This document shows, in pieces, positions 1-13,055 of a stretch of DNA of 64,000 bases; position 1 is the stretch's first letter; every line of letters begins with the position of its first letter. Under the pieces are notes generated by a model, which searched no databases, was not told the DNA's origin, and saw nothing but the letters and a program-made list of their open reading frames with translations. Both the position numbers and the translations under genes were made by a program. This DNA is from Amorphochlora amoebiformis (taxonomy: Eukaryota > Cercozoa > Chlorarachniophyceae): the NCBI GenBank assembly GCA_054601695.1, contig BAAHQB010000053.1, positions 186,001-250,000 of the forward strand. Direction: 5' to 3'.

Positions 1-160
1 TCTTACATGAATATACTGATCATTAAACCTTTTCTACATATTTAATCGGCCTATACACAAGTTTTCAAGGGCTACACACCCCTATGTACATATTTACACG
101 GGTCGCAAAGCCCTATATTCGGTCATCATACACACAGCAGGTCGCAAACTGGATGTACAT
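1..160 (-). repeat. Degenerate copies of a splice-donor region downstream of exon 167-191
   Basis: Three short blocks repeat, on the minus strand, the pattern GCGACC or GCCC followed by a GTAAATATGTAC-like stretch (around 20-45, 62-105 and 130-165). It resembles the donor region of exon 167-191 (ggcggtaagtatgtac). Related blocks occur at about 1240-1300 and 1515-1545. This looks like the exon-echo pattern seen elsewhere in the window, but the copies are poor. Confidence 0.35.
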
Positions 161-166
161 ACTTAC

Positions 167-1401
167 CGCCGGGTAATGCCCGGTATACCGGCTGAAAAGC
201 AGGGTCTGAGCGTTAGAGGGCAAAAGCGCTCTTCAAAAGAATGGTCAGCAAGTATTAGAGGGCTAAAAAGGCTCATCGTCGAGTCATGGATATAGTCATC
301 GATGGTGAAACTTATATTATAACTAATTAATAATAACTTTATAACTCGCTGGAGAATACCGAGAAATTCTCTTTTATGGGGTTTCATCAAGGGAACTTTC
401 TTCTGTGTACCAAGGAAGGCTGGAAATCTCCTGAAAGAACGATGCTCGAGTAGCTCGACATTTCTCCGAAGTCCGAACCATTTCTCAACTAATCTCAAAT
501 TCTCAATGCGTTCGCCATTCTCAAACTAGGTAAATTTACCCAAATTTCTACTTTGCTGGACGTGGGCGGGTGGGGTATGGCTGACTATTTCACCGATTAT
601 CCCGAAGGCCACACATCTTCCCGGCAGAATCCAATTGATGTCCTCCTTCCTCGCTACCTTTCTCCGAAACCTTAAACACATGGGAGCCTGCAACGATACT
701 CTTGAAACCAGCCGCTTCGGCGAATATGATCACAATGGACTGCGAAGCTCGATGGACTTGGCAAAGGAGTCGCAAGTCACTTTCGTAGCCTCAAGGTTCG
801 AATCGCCTCGCCATTTAAAAGTAAAGTTGTACGTGGAAGAGATCGATGGCTCAGTAGACAAGGGAGCGAGGAGAAGTAAGAATCAACTCACCCATCTTTT
901 TGGTCATTTGATTTTGTTTGGCGATGTTGGCATTCTAAGGTCTTTCGTTTCCCCCCTGCTTCGCTTGTTTGTTTCCGTTCTGGTCAATTCTCTCTTTGAC
1001 CTATACATAACTCTCAATAGGCTGCCTCCGTCGCAAAGGAAACCGCAGTTTACAGTTTTACCTAGATTCTCCCGACGGGGTTAGGGTTTCAAACGAACTA
1101 AAGAGTGACGGCAAGTCATCCATCCTAGCCTTCATAACGGAGCTCAACAACGAATGTACCATCCGCAATTCCTGACGCAAATATTATCCTTCCATGCTTA
1201 CCATGTTGCCTAAACAGCCAGCATGTTCAATTACTGTAAACTGTGTGTATATATTTACATGTCCTATATACGTGTACATATTTACACGTCCAATATACAT
1301 GCTCCTGCGGGTTACATACCTCAGTGCATATGTACGTGACCGGTGGTCGACGACTTTGCGAACCCCCTTCCAAACATTTACGGTCTTTTCAAATGTTCCC
1401 A
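167..1401 (-). CDS. Unidentified multi-exon gene, partial at the left edge
   Basis: I do not recognise this protein. Candidate exons on the minus strand, in transcript order, are 1320-1401, 1062-1142, 1001-1021, 892-963, 833-849, 671-789 (or 671-756), 346-525 and 167-191. Every junction keeps reading phase with GT-AG introns, giving about 200 residues. The best exon is 346-525: 60 codons between a CTAG acceptor and a CGA|gttata donor, rich in Arg, Lys, Glu and Leu, with the motifs ENLRLVEKWFGLRR and FPAFLGTQKK. Exon 671-789 contains a hydrophobic run (SIVIIFAEAAGF). Exon 1320-1401 contains VWKGVRKVV. The last donor (ggcg|gtaagt) shows that the gene continues past base 1. The first exon starts in mid-codon, so the 5' end is missing or unrecognised. 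Plus-strand readings of 635-876 and 1102-1170 are also open, so strand and exon set are uncertain. Confidence 0.42.
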
Positions 1402-2773
1402 CTTGTTATAATCCCGTATGTATACAGTATTTACACTGCTGGTATATACACAGACATACGCAATCATACTCGTACCCACGTGAACATTTGTACTTGATGC
1501 TTTCACGGGTCGTGCACTTTCATGTACATATTTACAAAGTCTAACGATTGTATATAGTCTCTGACTGTTGTATATACTCATCAGGTCAAGAAGCTAGAAG
1601 AATAAGGTCTCGAGGTGTAGAATGCTATTCGAGATGATAACGTATCCCTAGGTGGAGATCTCGCTTAATTGTGAGTCTCTCTAAGATTGTTAATACTCAT
1701 CCTTCACTGGACAAATCGACGGAATTTTAGACTTTGGAATCAAACACTCAACCTCGGCTACAATATGATTTTGGGGCAGTTCTTTTCTTCGGAGTGTGTG
1801 TTTTCGAGGTACCAGACTACTGCTAATAGTTTTTTTTTTTTAATTCTCCTTGTTTTCTTTTATCCAGAAGAAAATGTAGGTAGAGAGAAGAGATTATGTA
1901 TACCTGCATATTATATATAACGTATATATATATAGAGAGAGAGAGAGAAATGTAAATGTAATGTATTGGAGAGCCAGAAAGAAAGACAGATAGAGAAGAG
2001 GATTCGGCGTGGTATTTTTGTGTGATACTGAATACCCTTCTACTTCTATTCTAAGTCATGTGAATCTACGCTGCGTGAGCAAGCATTTAACTTGTTATAA
2101 AACATCTTGTGTCCTAGTCCATCATAAGTTGTGAGCTATACTCGTACTTATACTAGTAATATAATACCAACATTATTTTCAGTAATTATTAAATCATAAT
2201 GTAAAGGTACCTAGGTACGTCTACGTGTCAGACTCAATTACTAGACTAGCTAGAAGAGAATTAATACGTATACCTTGATAAATTTCTAGATCAAATGATT
2301 TGTGTGATATCTTCTAGATCTAGCATATCTAGATAGATATCTCTAGATCTGCCCAGTACAGGTTTACCTCTTTTGAGAGTTTATAACTCTAGTCTCATCT
2401 CAACCTCTTCTACTACTAGTACTAGACTGTTAAATCCGCCGTGCGATCATACTTGACCGGCCAATTAATCTACTCTTAATTCTAGATCGAATTAGTAGAC
2501 TCCAATGATCTATACTGATTAACTAATGTCCTGCATGGATTATGTTAGTATGGATTATGTACTCACGACTAGACTCATATTAACATTAACTAGATTAACG
2601 ATTACTACGACCAGACCAATCTTAGAACAGAATGTACAAATTAATATGCATGCCGCGCATCGGGACACAATCAATGGGTCCACCGATGCGCTGGCGAGCG
2701 TGTTAGCCATCTGCCCTGTTGAAACACTAATTCAGTAGGCCACTAGGAGCCCACCAGTAGCCTTGGATTGACG
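1402..2773. other. AT-rich stretch with no gene recognised
   Basis: This lies between the 3' end of the Orai-like gene (stop at 2774-2776) and the 5'-most recognised exon of the left gene. It contains a short (TA/GA) run at 1920-1950 and a cluster of CTAGAT-type short palindromes at about 2270-2350 (AGATCTAG, TCTAGAT). No convincing exon was found on either strand. Missing upstream exons of the left gene could lie here. Confidence 0.5.
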
Positions 2774-3138
2774 CTATGCCCCGTGAATGTGCCCTGGGAC
2801 TTCATTTTTCGAGTTACGCGAGCTCTCGCCATCTGATGCCTTAAAGTTGAACCCTGGAGCCTCTAGGTCAGTATCGTATTGCTTGACGTTGGGCTTCGGT
2901 AAGCACGCCACTATTGCTCCAAGCAGTAATGAAGCCGCTACAAACGAGATGAAAGTTATAGCTCCAACTCGAGAGTTTAGCGTAAGAGTAAACCTGTAAA
3001 TTACATATGTACACGTTTAGAATAGAAATTTTAAATATATATAAAATTTACATATATACATATATATTATATTTATATTAATATATTAAATAGATAACAT
3101 GCAGATATTACAAACATATTTCATCATATTTACACACA

Positions 3139-3180
<42 letters not shown>

Positions 3181-3181
3181 A

Positions 3182-3215
<34 letters not shown>

Positions 3216-3413
3216 TTATATATATATATATATATATTATATATATTCATATATATATGTATAATATATATATGTACATATTAGAATATACGTAGAGTAT
3301 GTCATGAAATTTACATACCTATTTGATTGCCTTATATATATATTATATATATATATATATGTGTGTGTGTGTATAAATATATATAAATAAGTATATGCGA
3401 ACTTGTACGTACA

Positions 3414-3469
<56 letters not shown>

Positions 3470-3482
3470 TATAATATATTTT

Positions 3483-3552
<70 letters not shown>

Positions 3553-3556
3553 TATA

Positions 3557-3592
<36 letters not shown>

Positions 3593-3614
3593 TAAGTTCA
3601 TACACATATAATAT

Positions 3615-3658
<44 letters not shown>

Positions 3659-3734
3659 GTAAACATATATACATATACACACATATGTAAACATACACAT
3701 ATATATATATAAATATATATATATATACATACAT

Positions 3735-3785
<51 letters not shown>

Positions 3786-3831
3786 CATATACATATTCAC
3801 ATATATATATGCATACATTTATAAATAATAT

Positions 3832-3879
<48 letters not shown>

Positions 3880-3921
3880 GTATATATATATATGTATATA
3901 TAAATACACATGTGTATATTG

Positions 3922-3977
<56 letters not shown>

Positions 3978-4084
3978 TAAGTTCATACACATATAATATA
4001 TACACATATATATATATATATAATATATATATATATATACATATATATGTAAACATATATACATATACACACATATATAAACAT

Positions 4085-4139
<55 letters not shown>

Positions 4140-4179
4140 CATATACATATTCACATATATATATGCATACATTTATAAA

Positions 4180-4269
<90 letters not shown>

Positions 4270-4303
4270 ATCAAATACACACACACACAAATAAATAATA
4301 TAT

Positions 4304-4350
<47 letters not shown>

Positions 4351-4378
4351 AGGTATATCATAAATATGTACATATATA

Positions 4379-4413
<35 letters not shown>

Positions 4414-4500
4414 CATTTACGAATATATATATATATATATAAATATATATATGTATATTATGTGTATATACATATACATATAATATATACACATATATAC

Positions 4501-4532
<32 letters not shown>

Positions 4533-6296
4533 GTTCATATACGTGTGTTGAACAGCAATTACATCAAGACAAAGGATCGCGCTACAATCACTTGGTAGGG
4601 TAGGGGTGTACTTACCGAGCAAATATTAAGAACGCGATGGCTATTAACAAGAAAGTTGTGCCGATGTAGAAGCAGAGTGTTGATAGCCTGTAATAATTAA
4701 AATAAAATTACAAGTGGGTTATATTCCCGGAACCGGAGATTATCCCATGGATATCCCAAATGCAGTGTTCATCGCCTTACCCATAACCCTTAACACTACA
4801 TCCAATGAAATCCTTCCTAGCCGACCTCGACAACTAAACCCTAGCCAGAAACTCACCTGGCCGACAACTTGAGATTCTGATGCCAGAACGCCTCGAACTC
4901 CGTCATCCTTGGGATGTTGTCGTGGTAGGTCGTCGTGAGCCCTGTATCTTGTCTACTCAATGTGTTATTTCTGAAGCTGAGGTTCTTGCCCAGGGTGGGT
5001 GTTTTGAGGTCAGATGGTGACGACTTTAGCTCTTTTGCTTCCTTGGTGTCCCTTTTACGCAGACTTTCCGTAGAGCGTCTTACGTTTGACCGTGTCAATG
5101 AGCCCCGGGTATTCTGACGCTCGAGAGGATGCTCCTTACTCCGTGCCCCAACTTCAGGAACGCTTCCGCGAGTCCCTAATCGGGAAATCTTTCCCATTCC
5201 AGTAGGGACAGCAGCCCCCCTCTTGCTCTCCCCATTGCTGCCAACGATACTGCCGACCGCTGGGGACCTCCAAGTCGCGTTTGCCCATGTCTTGGCCCAA
5301 TTTTTCTTGACATATTTGGTCTTATTGAGGAGCCGCTTGTTTAGGTATTGCTGGGCGAGATATCGGTTGATTTCTCGGCGCTTGACACTGAGTTGGTGCA
5401 GGAGACGCTTATAGTTTTTCTTCTTCTCTTTGTTCTCCTTGTACTCGAATCTGGGCATGCCTGGAGGGCCTGGAGGGGGAGAGCGCTCGGGTGGGGCCGT
5501 GTCTTCTGCCCCCTGAAGGGCAAACAGCTCGGCCATGACATCTTGAGCCTTGAGCACGAGGTTGGTAACAACGGTTTGGTGATGGTTCGTGAGACTGTAC
5601 ATAAACGCTGACATGGAGACGACGATTCGGATGCAGAGAATGATGGATACAAAGAGAAACGCGAAGGCCATGCCAACAGAGGCGGCATATCCGATAATCA
5701 AGCCGGTATTCGTGTCCATGGGGAGCTCCCCTTCCACTATCAGGGCCATCCCTGCGGCGAACATCACGGTGGCGGACAGTAGGAGGGTTTGGTATTGAGC
5801 GTTCCGCTGATCCCACATATCACGGTCTGCCTCCTTCCCTGCGACGACAAGGTCCGACGTGATGTCCTGTAGATGTTGCTCTAGGGCAGCACACAACTGA
5901 ACCTGATGCAAGAATTATTTTGAGGATCCGAGGGGATATTATACCGTATTCAAACAAATCTCTTCAAACAATCCCTGAAAAAAGTACCTGATGTAAGGAT
6001 CGCTCAAGCCTGGCGCTCTGTTGGTGAAGGTCTTCGCTCAGCTTTACACTTTCCTCGTGCCGCCGTTTGTCCATGTCCAAAGCAGTCTTATTCAGCCCCA
6101 TCTGCTCGTCGTGTAGCTTCTTATCGATGTCTAGCATAACTTTGTGATGTTTGAGCTCCATCTCGCGCGCCTCATGGTGGTGGTTCCGCTCTTGCCTGTA
6201 CGTGAAAAGAGACACTCCCAGTGATGCAAGTCCCAGCATTCCTTCAAAATTTAGGAAATCTGAGAAGCTATGCTCTAGGTTTTGAGTCCAATCCAT
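2774..6296 (-). CDS. Four-TM membrane protein, candidate Orai-like store-operated calcium channel
   Basis: Four exons join in phase to encode 548 residues: 5988-6296, 4857-5902, 4616-4687 and 2774-2993. All introns are GT-AG. The N-terminal 100 residues form a charged, heptad-like coiled coil ([24 protein letters not shown]). Two close transmembrane helices follow at about residues 145-170 ([20 protein letters not shown]) and 178-210 ([20 protein letters not shown]). Next comes a basic, Ser-rich loop of about 230 residues, then two more helices at about 453-475 and 484-507, and an acidic tail. The acidic residues at the end of helix 1 (VEGEL), the four-helix order and the cytosolic coiled coil recall Orai, whose helix 1 carries the pore glutamate. 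The second-to-third-helix loop is far longer than in animal Orai. The gene model is firm; the family is an inference from layout and a loose motif match. It is divergent from the reductase gene at 6672. Confidence 0.68.
3001..4550. repeat. (TA)n-dominated tract filling intron 3 of the Orai-like gene
   Basis: About 1.55 kb of TA repeat with interspersed GTGTGT, CACACA and TACATA variants. A unit containing GCTAAGTTCATACACATATAATATATAC occurs twice, at 3590-3617 and 3974-4001, so part of the tract is itself a duplication of roughly 385 bp. Tyr/Ile/Cys-rich open frames here are repeat artefacts. Confidence 0.9.
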
Positions 6297-6671
6297 CTTT
6301 CAGCCCTTTCACTCGCAGATCCACGGAGGGCCACGCTCTGGACGGTCAGGCAACGGAAGCTTTCTTCCCTCGTTCCCGTTGACCTAGCCGACTTTCTTTT
6401 CCTTTCGTCGAAAGTTATCTGAATTATGTAAAAAATCTGGACTATACTATCTTGATATCTACTATCGATATGTGAGTCCTAATATAGATATCTTAATATC
6501 GAATCTGACCTCATCTTGGATTCCGATTCGACGATGGCCGCCCTCCGTACGACCTTTTCTCCCTCCCTCTAGTTCCTTTTCAATCTCATCGTGGACAATA
6601 TACTAGTTCGGCTATATGTACGATGTACCGGCGCGAGGGCTCGAAATTTTGGCGGAGAGAGAGCTGAGAAG
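6297..6671. promoter_or_regulatory. Shared divergent promoter region
   Basis: 375 bp separate the start codon of the Orai-like gene (minus, 6296) from the ATG of the reductase (plus, 6672). It is the only gene junction here free of TA and telomeric tracts. It holds a cluster of AT-rich palindromic words at 6450-6505 (GATATCTACTATCGATATG, ATAGATATCTTAATATCGA) and pyrimidine-rich segments near both ends (around 6375-6400 and 6553-6580). No TATA box or initiator is assigned. The bidirectional role is inferred from geometry. Confidence 0.5.
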
Positions 6672-7113
6672 ATGTGGAAGAGATCATTTAGTACCCAGTC
6701 GACTCTCTCCGGCATGGCAGCTCTCATCACAGGTGCCAGTGGCGGAATCGGACAAGAAATCGCAAAGGAGTTCGTGAAAAATGGGGCTCAGGTGTCCAGG
6801 GAAGGGTTTGGAGGAGTCTGTGCGAATTTTTCAAGGATTTTATTTTGTGATGTCGTTCTCAGGTGGCGGTCGCGAGCCGAAGTATTAAAGAATTAGAGAA
6901 GTTAGTGCGAGGATTCGACACCGGTGGGTGTCTGTGATGCCGATTGAAATTTCCGATTGGGTTTAAAGGATAGGGGGGAACGGGTAAGCGTGAAATCGAA
7001 GCTGTGCGCAGTGTTCGATATGGTATATTCTCAGGGAATCGACATATCGCCCTTTCATGTGATGTGTCTGACCCTATCTCTGTTCGTGACACGGTATGAA
7101 TACAATTATATAT

Positions 7114-7168
<55 letters not shown>

Positions 7169-7173
7169 GTATA

Positions 7174-7206
<33 letters not shown>

Positions 7207-7274
7207 ACATAGATAACCGTATACATGGACATGCGTGTTACAAATAACCCATTCACACACACACAAACACACAC

Positions 7275-7316
<42 letters not shown>

Positions 7317-7899
7317 ATATATATATATATATATATGTGCATATATATATATACGCACACACCCATGCATATTTACACACGACATCCACACCTCACACCA
7401 GTCGGGACATCCATCCCATCGACTCCGTACTCAGATTAAGGCCGCCCGCAACGAACTTGGCTCGCTTAGCTGCGTAGTTAATGCCTCGGCCATATCCAAG
7501 GACACTCCACTTATGGTGAGACTTTATATTGCTGATATAATTAACTGTTGTAAACGACTGTAATTTCCTGATGCTTCCAAGCGTAAATCTGCTGTTGACG
7601 ATACTGGTTACCACGGGAATAAACCTGATCCTATCCGACATGGCCCTAAACCTAGTCTTAGATCTAACCCTAACCCTAATCTAAACCCTAACCCTAATGA
7701 TGACCATCTGAGCTCGGTAACCCTAATCTGAATCCTAACCCTAATCCTGGCTGTTCGAGGTTCTAACCCTAATCATAACCCAAAATATAAACCCTAACCC
7801 TAATCCAATCATATCAGCAAACCAAACCCGAATCGAAATCCTAACCGTATAACCCTAACCCTAACCCTAACCCTTACCCTAATATGAATTTTGGAAATA

Positions 7900-7951
<52 letters not shown>

Positions 7952-8504
7952 TATACTCGCACACACACATGTGCAAATATATCCTAGAGATATATATAAA
8001 AGCCTACATACACACATGCACAAACACACATATATATAAATCCTAAACCCAACCCTAGCCATATAAGGCTGCTAAACCTTATCTAAACCCTAACCCTAAC
8101 CATAACCTCAACCTTAATGTAAACCCTGACCCTAATCCTAACCGAGTCAATAGTCCTCGGACTAAGACATGCTGAATAATCCGATCCCAACCCTAGCCCT
8201 AACCCTCAAACTAATCGGAATCCTAACCCTAACCCTAACGCTAACCTCAACCCTAACCCTAACCCTAACCCTAACCCTAACCCTAATCCTAACCATGGAA
8301 GGTAACAAATTCGGAGGATATGAAGAGTGCCTTGGAAACGAATTTGTTAGGAGCGATGTATATTACTAAAGTTGGTTATTTTTCGTAACTTTTGTGTATG
8401 ATTCATGTTTTCTATGCGTATAATTCATGTTTTTTGCTAGAGTTATAAATGGGATGTAGTGTGTGTGTGTTTGTGTGTGTGTGCGCGTACATGTATATAT
8501 ATAT

Positions 8505-8567
<63 letters not shown>

Positions 8568-8742
8568 AAGTATATGTGTGCATTTAATGTGTATTCCTAT
8601 GCTCTAGATGCTAGGAAATATATGTATGTACACTGAACCCATATAAAGTTATAACAAACAGGAGGCCGGCCGTATCATAGCCAAGCAACGAAAAGGGGGA
8701 TCTATTCTTCGTAATATAGTATATATATATATATATAATATA

Positions 8743-8784
<42 letters not shown>

Positions 8785-8818
8785 TATATAAATATATATA
8801 TTATATATGTATATATAT

Positions 8819-8850
<32 letters not shown>

Positions 8851-8908
8851 ATATAATACAATATATATGTATATATATTATATATCTATATATCCGGCCT
8901 TATCATAG

Positions 8909-8942
<34 letters not shown>

Positions 8943-9018
8943 TATATATATGTATGTATATATCCGGCCTTTTCATAGCCAAACAGAGAACCGGGGGATC
9001 TATTCTTCGTATATAATA

Positions 9019-9072
<54 letters not shown>

Positions 9073-9247
9073 CATACATAATATATTTTATATACACATA
9101 TATATGTAATACACATTATACACACACATATATATATTCACACGTATATGTATGTATATATATATATATACATACATATCCGGCCTTATCATAGCCAAAC
9201 AACGAAAGGGGGATCTATCCTTCGTAATATATAATATGTATATATAT

Positions 9248-9281
<34 letters not shown>

Positions 9282-9589
9282 TATATAATATTATATATAT
9301 ATATATATACATATACATTATATATATATATATATATCCGGCCATATCATTATATATATATATATATATATATCGCTTTTTCATAGCCAAAAAACAAACC
9401 GGGGGATCTATTCTTCGTAATGTATAGTATGTGTGCATGTATGTACATATATAAATATATATATATATATATGATTGTATATATGTATATATATTATATT
9501 TATAAATATAGGAACTGTCCTGCGTAATATGTTGTATAATGTCACATGATATATACATATATATATTTAGATATGCATGGATGTAAATA

Positions 9590-9628
<39 letters not shown>

Positions 9629-9724
9629 ATGTAGTTGTGTGTAGCTAAACATATATATATATATAATATATATATATTTATATATAAATAATAAATATGC
9701 ACATATATATATATGTATATATAT

Positions 9725-9768
<44 letters not shown>

Positions 9769-10113
9769 TATATATGTACATCTCTCTCTGTGTGTAGCTA
9801 TATATATATATATATATATATAAATATAATATATGTATGTATAATATATATATATATATAAATACATATACATATATATATATATGTATATATATTATTA
9901 TATTATATATATATGTGTATATATACATATAATATATATATATATCAGATATCGGATCAGTAGTCGGTCTGGACGGCAACCAAGGCCAGGTTTAATATAT
10001 TCAAATATATTTTTTATCTATGTATATATATATATATAATATATATATATAATACATATATATACATAGATGTATTTATATATACTGATATGCATATATA
10101 TATATACATATAC

Positions 10114-10155
<42 letters not shown>

Positions 10156-10224
10156 AGATGTATATATATATATATATATTTCTAAACATAAAAGTATATA
10201 TATTCGTATGTGTGTATGCAAATA

Positions 10225-10266
<42 letters not shown>

Positions 10267-11618
10267 ACAGATATTATATATATATATATATATATATTTA
10301 ACAGATATTATATATATATATATATGTATACATGTATAGTATATATATACACCCCAACCCTACCCCTAACCGTAACCCTATCCTTAACCCTCACCCAAAC
10401 CCTAACCAAACCCTAACCTTAACCCTAACCCTAGCCCTAACCCTAACCCTAACCTTAACGCTAACCCTAACCCTAACCTAAACCTAACTCTAATCTTAAC
10501 TCTAGCCCTAACCCTAACCCTAACCCTAACCTTAACCCTATCCCTAACCCTAACCCTAACCCTAACCCTAGCCCTCTCCCTAACCCTATCCGTAACCCTA
10601 ACCCTAACCCTAGCCCAGTCCCTATCCCTATCCCTATCCCTAAACCCTAACCTTAACCCTAACCATAACGTTAACCTTAACCCTATTCCAACCCTATCTT
10701 AACCCTAGACTTAACCCTAACCCTAACCTGGCCGTTACCTAACCCTAACCCTAACCCTAAACCTAACCCTAACCTTAACCCTATTCCTAACCCTAACCCC
10801 TAACCCTAACCCTAACCCTAACCTTAACCCTAACGCTACCGTAACCCTATCCCTAACCCTAAACCTACCTCTAACCCTATCTCTAACCCTAATCTTAACC
10901 CTATCCTAACCCTAACCTTAACCCTAATCCCAACCCTAGCCCCAAACATGACCCTAACCGTAACCCTATTCTAACCCCTAAGCTTAACCCTAACCCTATC
11001 CCTAACCCTAACCCTAACGCTAACCCTAACCCTAACCCTGAACCCTAACCGTAACCCTAACCCTAAACCTAACCCTAACCCTAACAATATCCTAACTCTA
11101 ACCCTTACCCTGACCCTAACCCTAACCCTAACCCGAACCCACCCTAACCCTAGCCCTAACCCTAACCCTAACCCTAACCCTAACCCTAACCCTAACCCTA
11201 ACCCTAACCCTAACCCTAACCCTAACCCTAACCCTAACCCTACACAGGTAGCCTACGCGGCATCAAAGTCTGGACTGATCGGGTTATGTAAAACAGCCTC
11301 TAAGGAACTCGGTATGAGTATATTATTCAAGTATTATGTGTATCTCGTACTTTGTGCGTTATATATGTGCTTATACGTAGTATGTATACATATACATAAA
11401 TATAATGTATATATATATACATATCTATATATAAATATACATATATAAAGAAATTTATATATGTATCTACATGTATGTATCGAGATATATTGTGTGATAT
11501 ATAGCCTCCAGGAACTCGGTATGTGTACATTTATGAATTTATTATGTGTATATTAGGTTATGATATATATATATATATATATATATATTATGTGTATACA
11601 TATATATATATATACACA

Positions 11619-11658
<40 letters not shown>

Positions 11659-12959
11659 TATCTGTTTGATCATGCATCCAGACTTATGTGGGCGAAAAAA
11701 AAAGTGTGTAAATATTTACATAGAATACATGTATAAACTTATGCATAAAATACATATATGTATATATAAAAATATATATATATATATATGTATATATATA
11801 ATATATACACATATATACATATATTGTTAGAGATATGATATACCCTGGTAGTCTACGATTTGATTACAGTTCGACTGGACTCCGACTAAGGATACTAAAT
11901 TCTAAACAATAGTCGGAATTCTCCAAACTTCGATCGGATCCACAGGAGACATGGCGTAATATCACGCCTTCTCACCACTAATAGTATGAAACCCGTGACT
12001 ACCCGATTGTCCCCCGGTAGTACCGGGTAGTACCGGATGAGATAATTTTCTAGTAAGCTTCGAATCTCCAGCGATCTCCGGATCTCCAGCGATCTCCAGC
12101 ATATCTATGACCATGTTTCAACACTGTATCGATATCAACTCATCGAGCTGTATCCTCTCACGCTATTTATATCGCTGCTCTGACATATGTGTATATATAT
12201 ACATATATGTAGATATATATTGTAACATTTACCGATAGTCCCATAACACTACTTCCAATCCCTACCCTAACCCTAACCCCATCCAACCCTGACCTCTAAC
12301 CCTAATCCTAACCCTAACCCCATTGTAACCCTAACCCTAACCCTAACCCTATCCTAACCCTTACCCTAACCCGAACCCTAACTTTTATCTAACCCTATCC
12401 TAACCCTAACCCTAACCCTACCACTAACCCTAACCCTAATCCTATCCTAACCCTAACCCCAACCCTAACCCTATCCTAACCCTAACCCTAACCCTAACCC
12501 TAACCATAACCCTTATCTAACCCTAACCCTAATCCTATCCTAACCCAAACCCTAACCCTAACCCTATCCTAGCCCTAACTCTATCCCTAACCCTAACCCT
12601 AACCGTAACCCTTATCTAATCCTATCCTAACCCTAACCCTAACCCTAACCCTATCCTAACCCTAACCCCTAACCCTCCAGGCAGTGCGGATGTAAGAGTG
12701 AATGTGATTGCTCCAGGATTCATCTCGACGGGTATGACGACCCACTTGGATGAAGAGAGGATACAACAGGCAGACGACCTCGATAATCTCTAGCTCTAGA
12801 GCTCTCTCGAAATCTCTGGAGCTCTCTCGAAATCTCTCGAAATCTCTCGAAATCTCTCGAAATCTTTCGAACTCGCTCGAAGTCTCTATTGAAATCTCCT
12901 TTTTCCCTCTTCTGGTAAGCTCGTCTTTGACACTGCTCCTAGCTTTAACCTTTGTGTGG

Positions 12960-13010
<51 letters not shown>

Positions 13011-13021
13011 TATATACATAC

Positions 13022-13055
<34 letters not shown>

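Noticed and set aside
635-1084. 149-residue plus-strand frame
   Set aside because: Open but with no acceptor/donor chain on plus that fits. The minus strand gives a consistent multi-exon series through the same region, so the plus frame is probably a shadow, though not excluded.
3099-4551. Many overlapping Tyr/Ile/His/Cys-rich open frames on both strands (also throughout 7000-64000)
   Set aside because: They are translations of (TA)n, (TG/CA)n and TATG repeats, which lack stops in several frames. They have no domain character and overlap on both strands.
10350-11245. Telomeric array taken as a chromosome end or subtelomere
   Set aside because: Reductase exons flank it and join in phase across it, so it is an intronic interstitial array.
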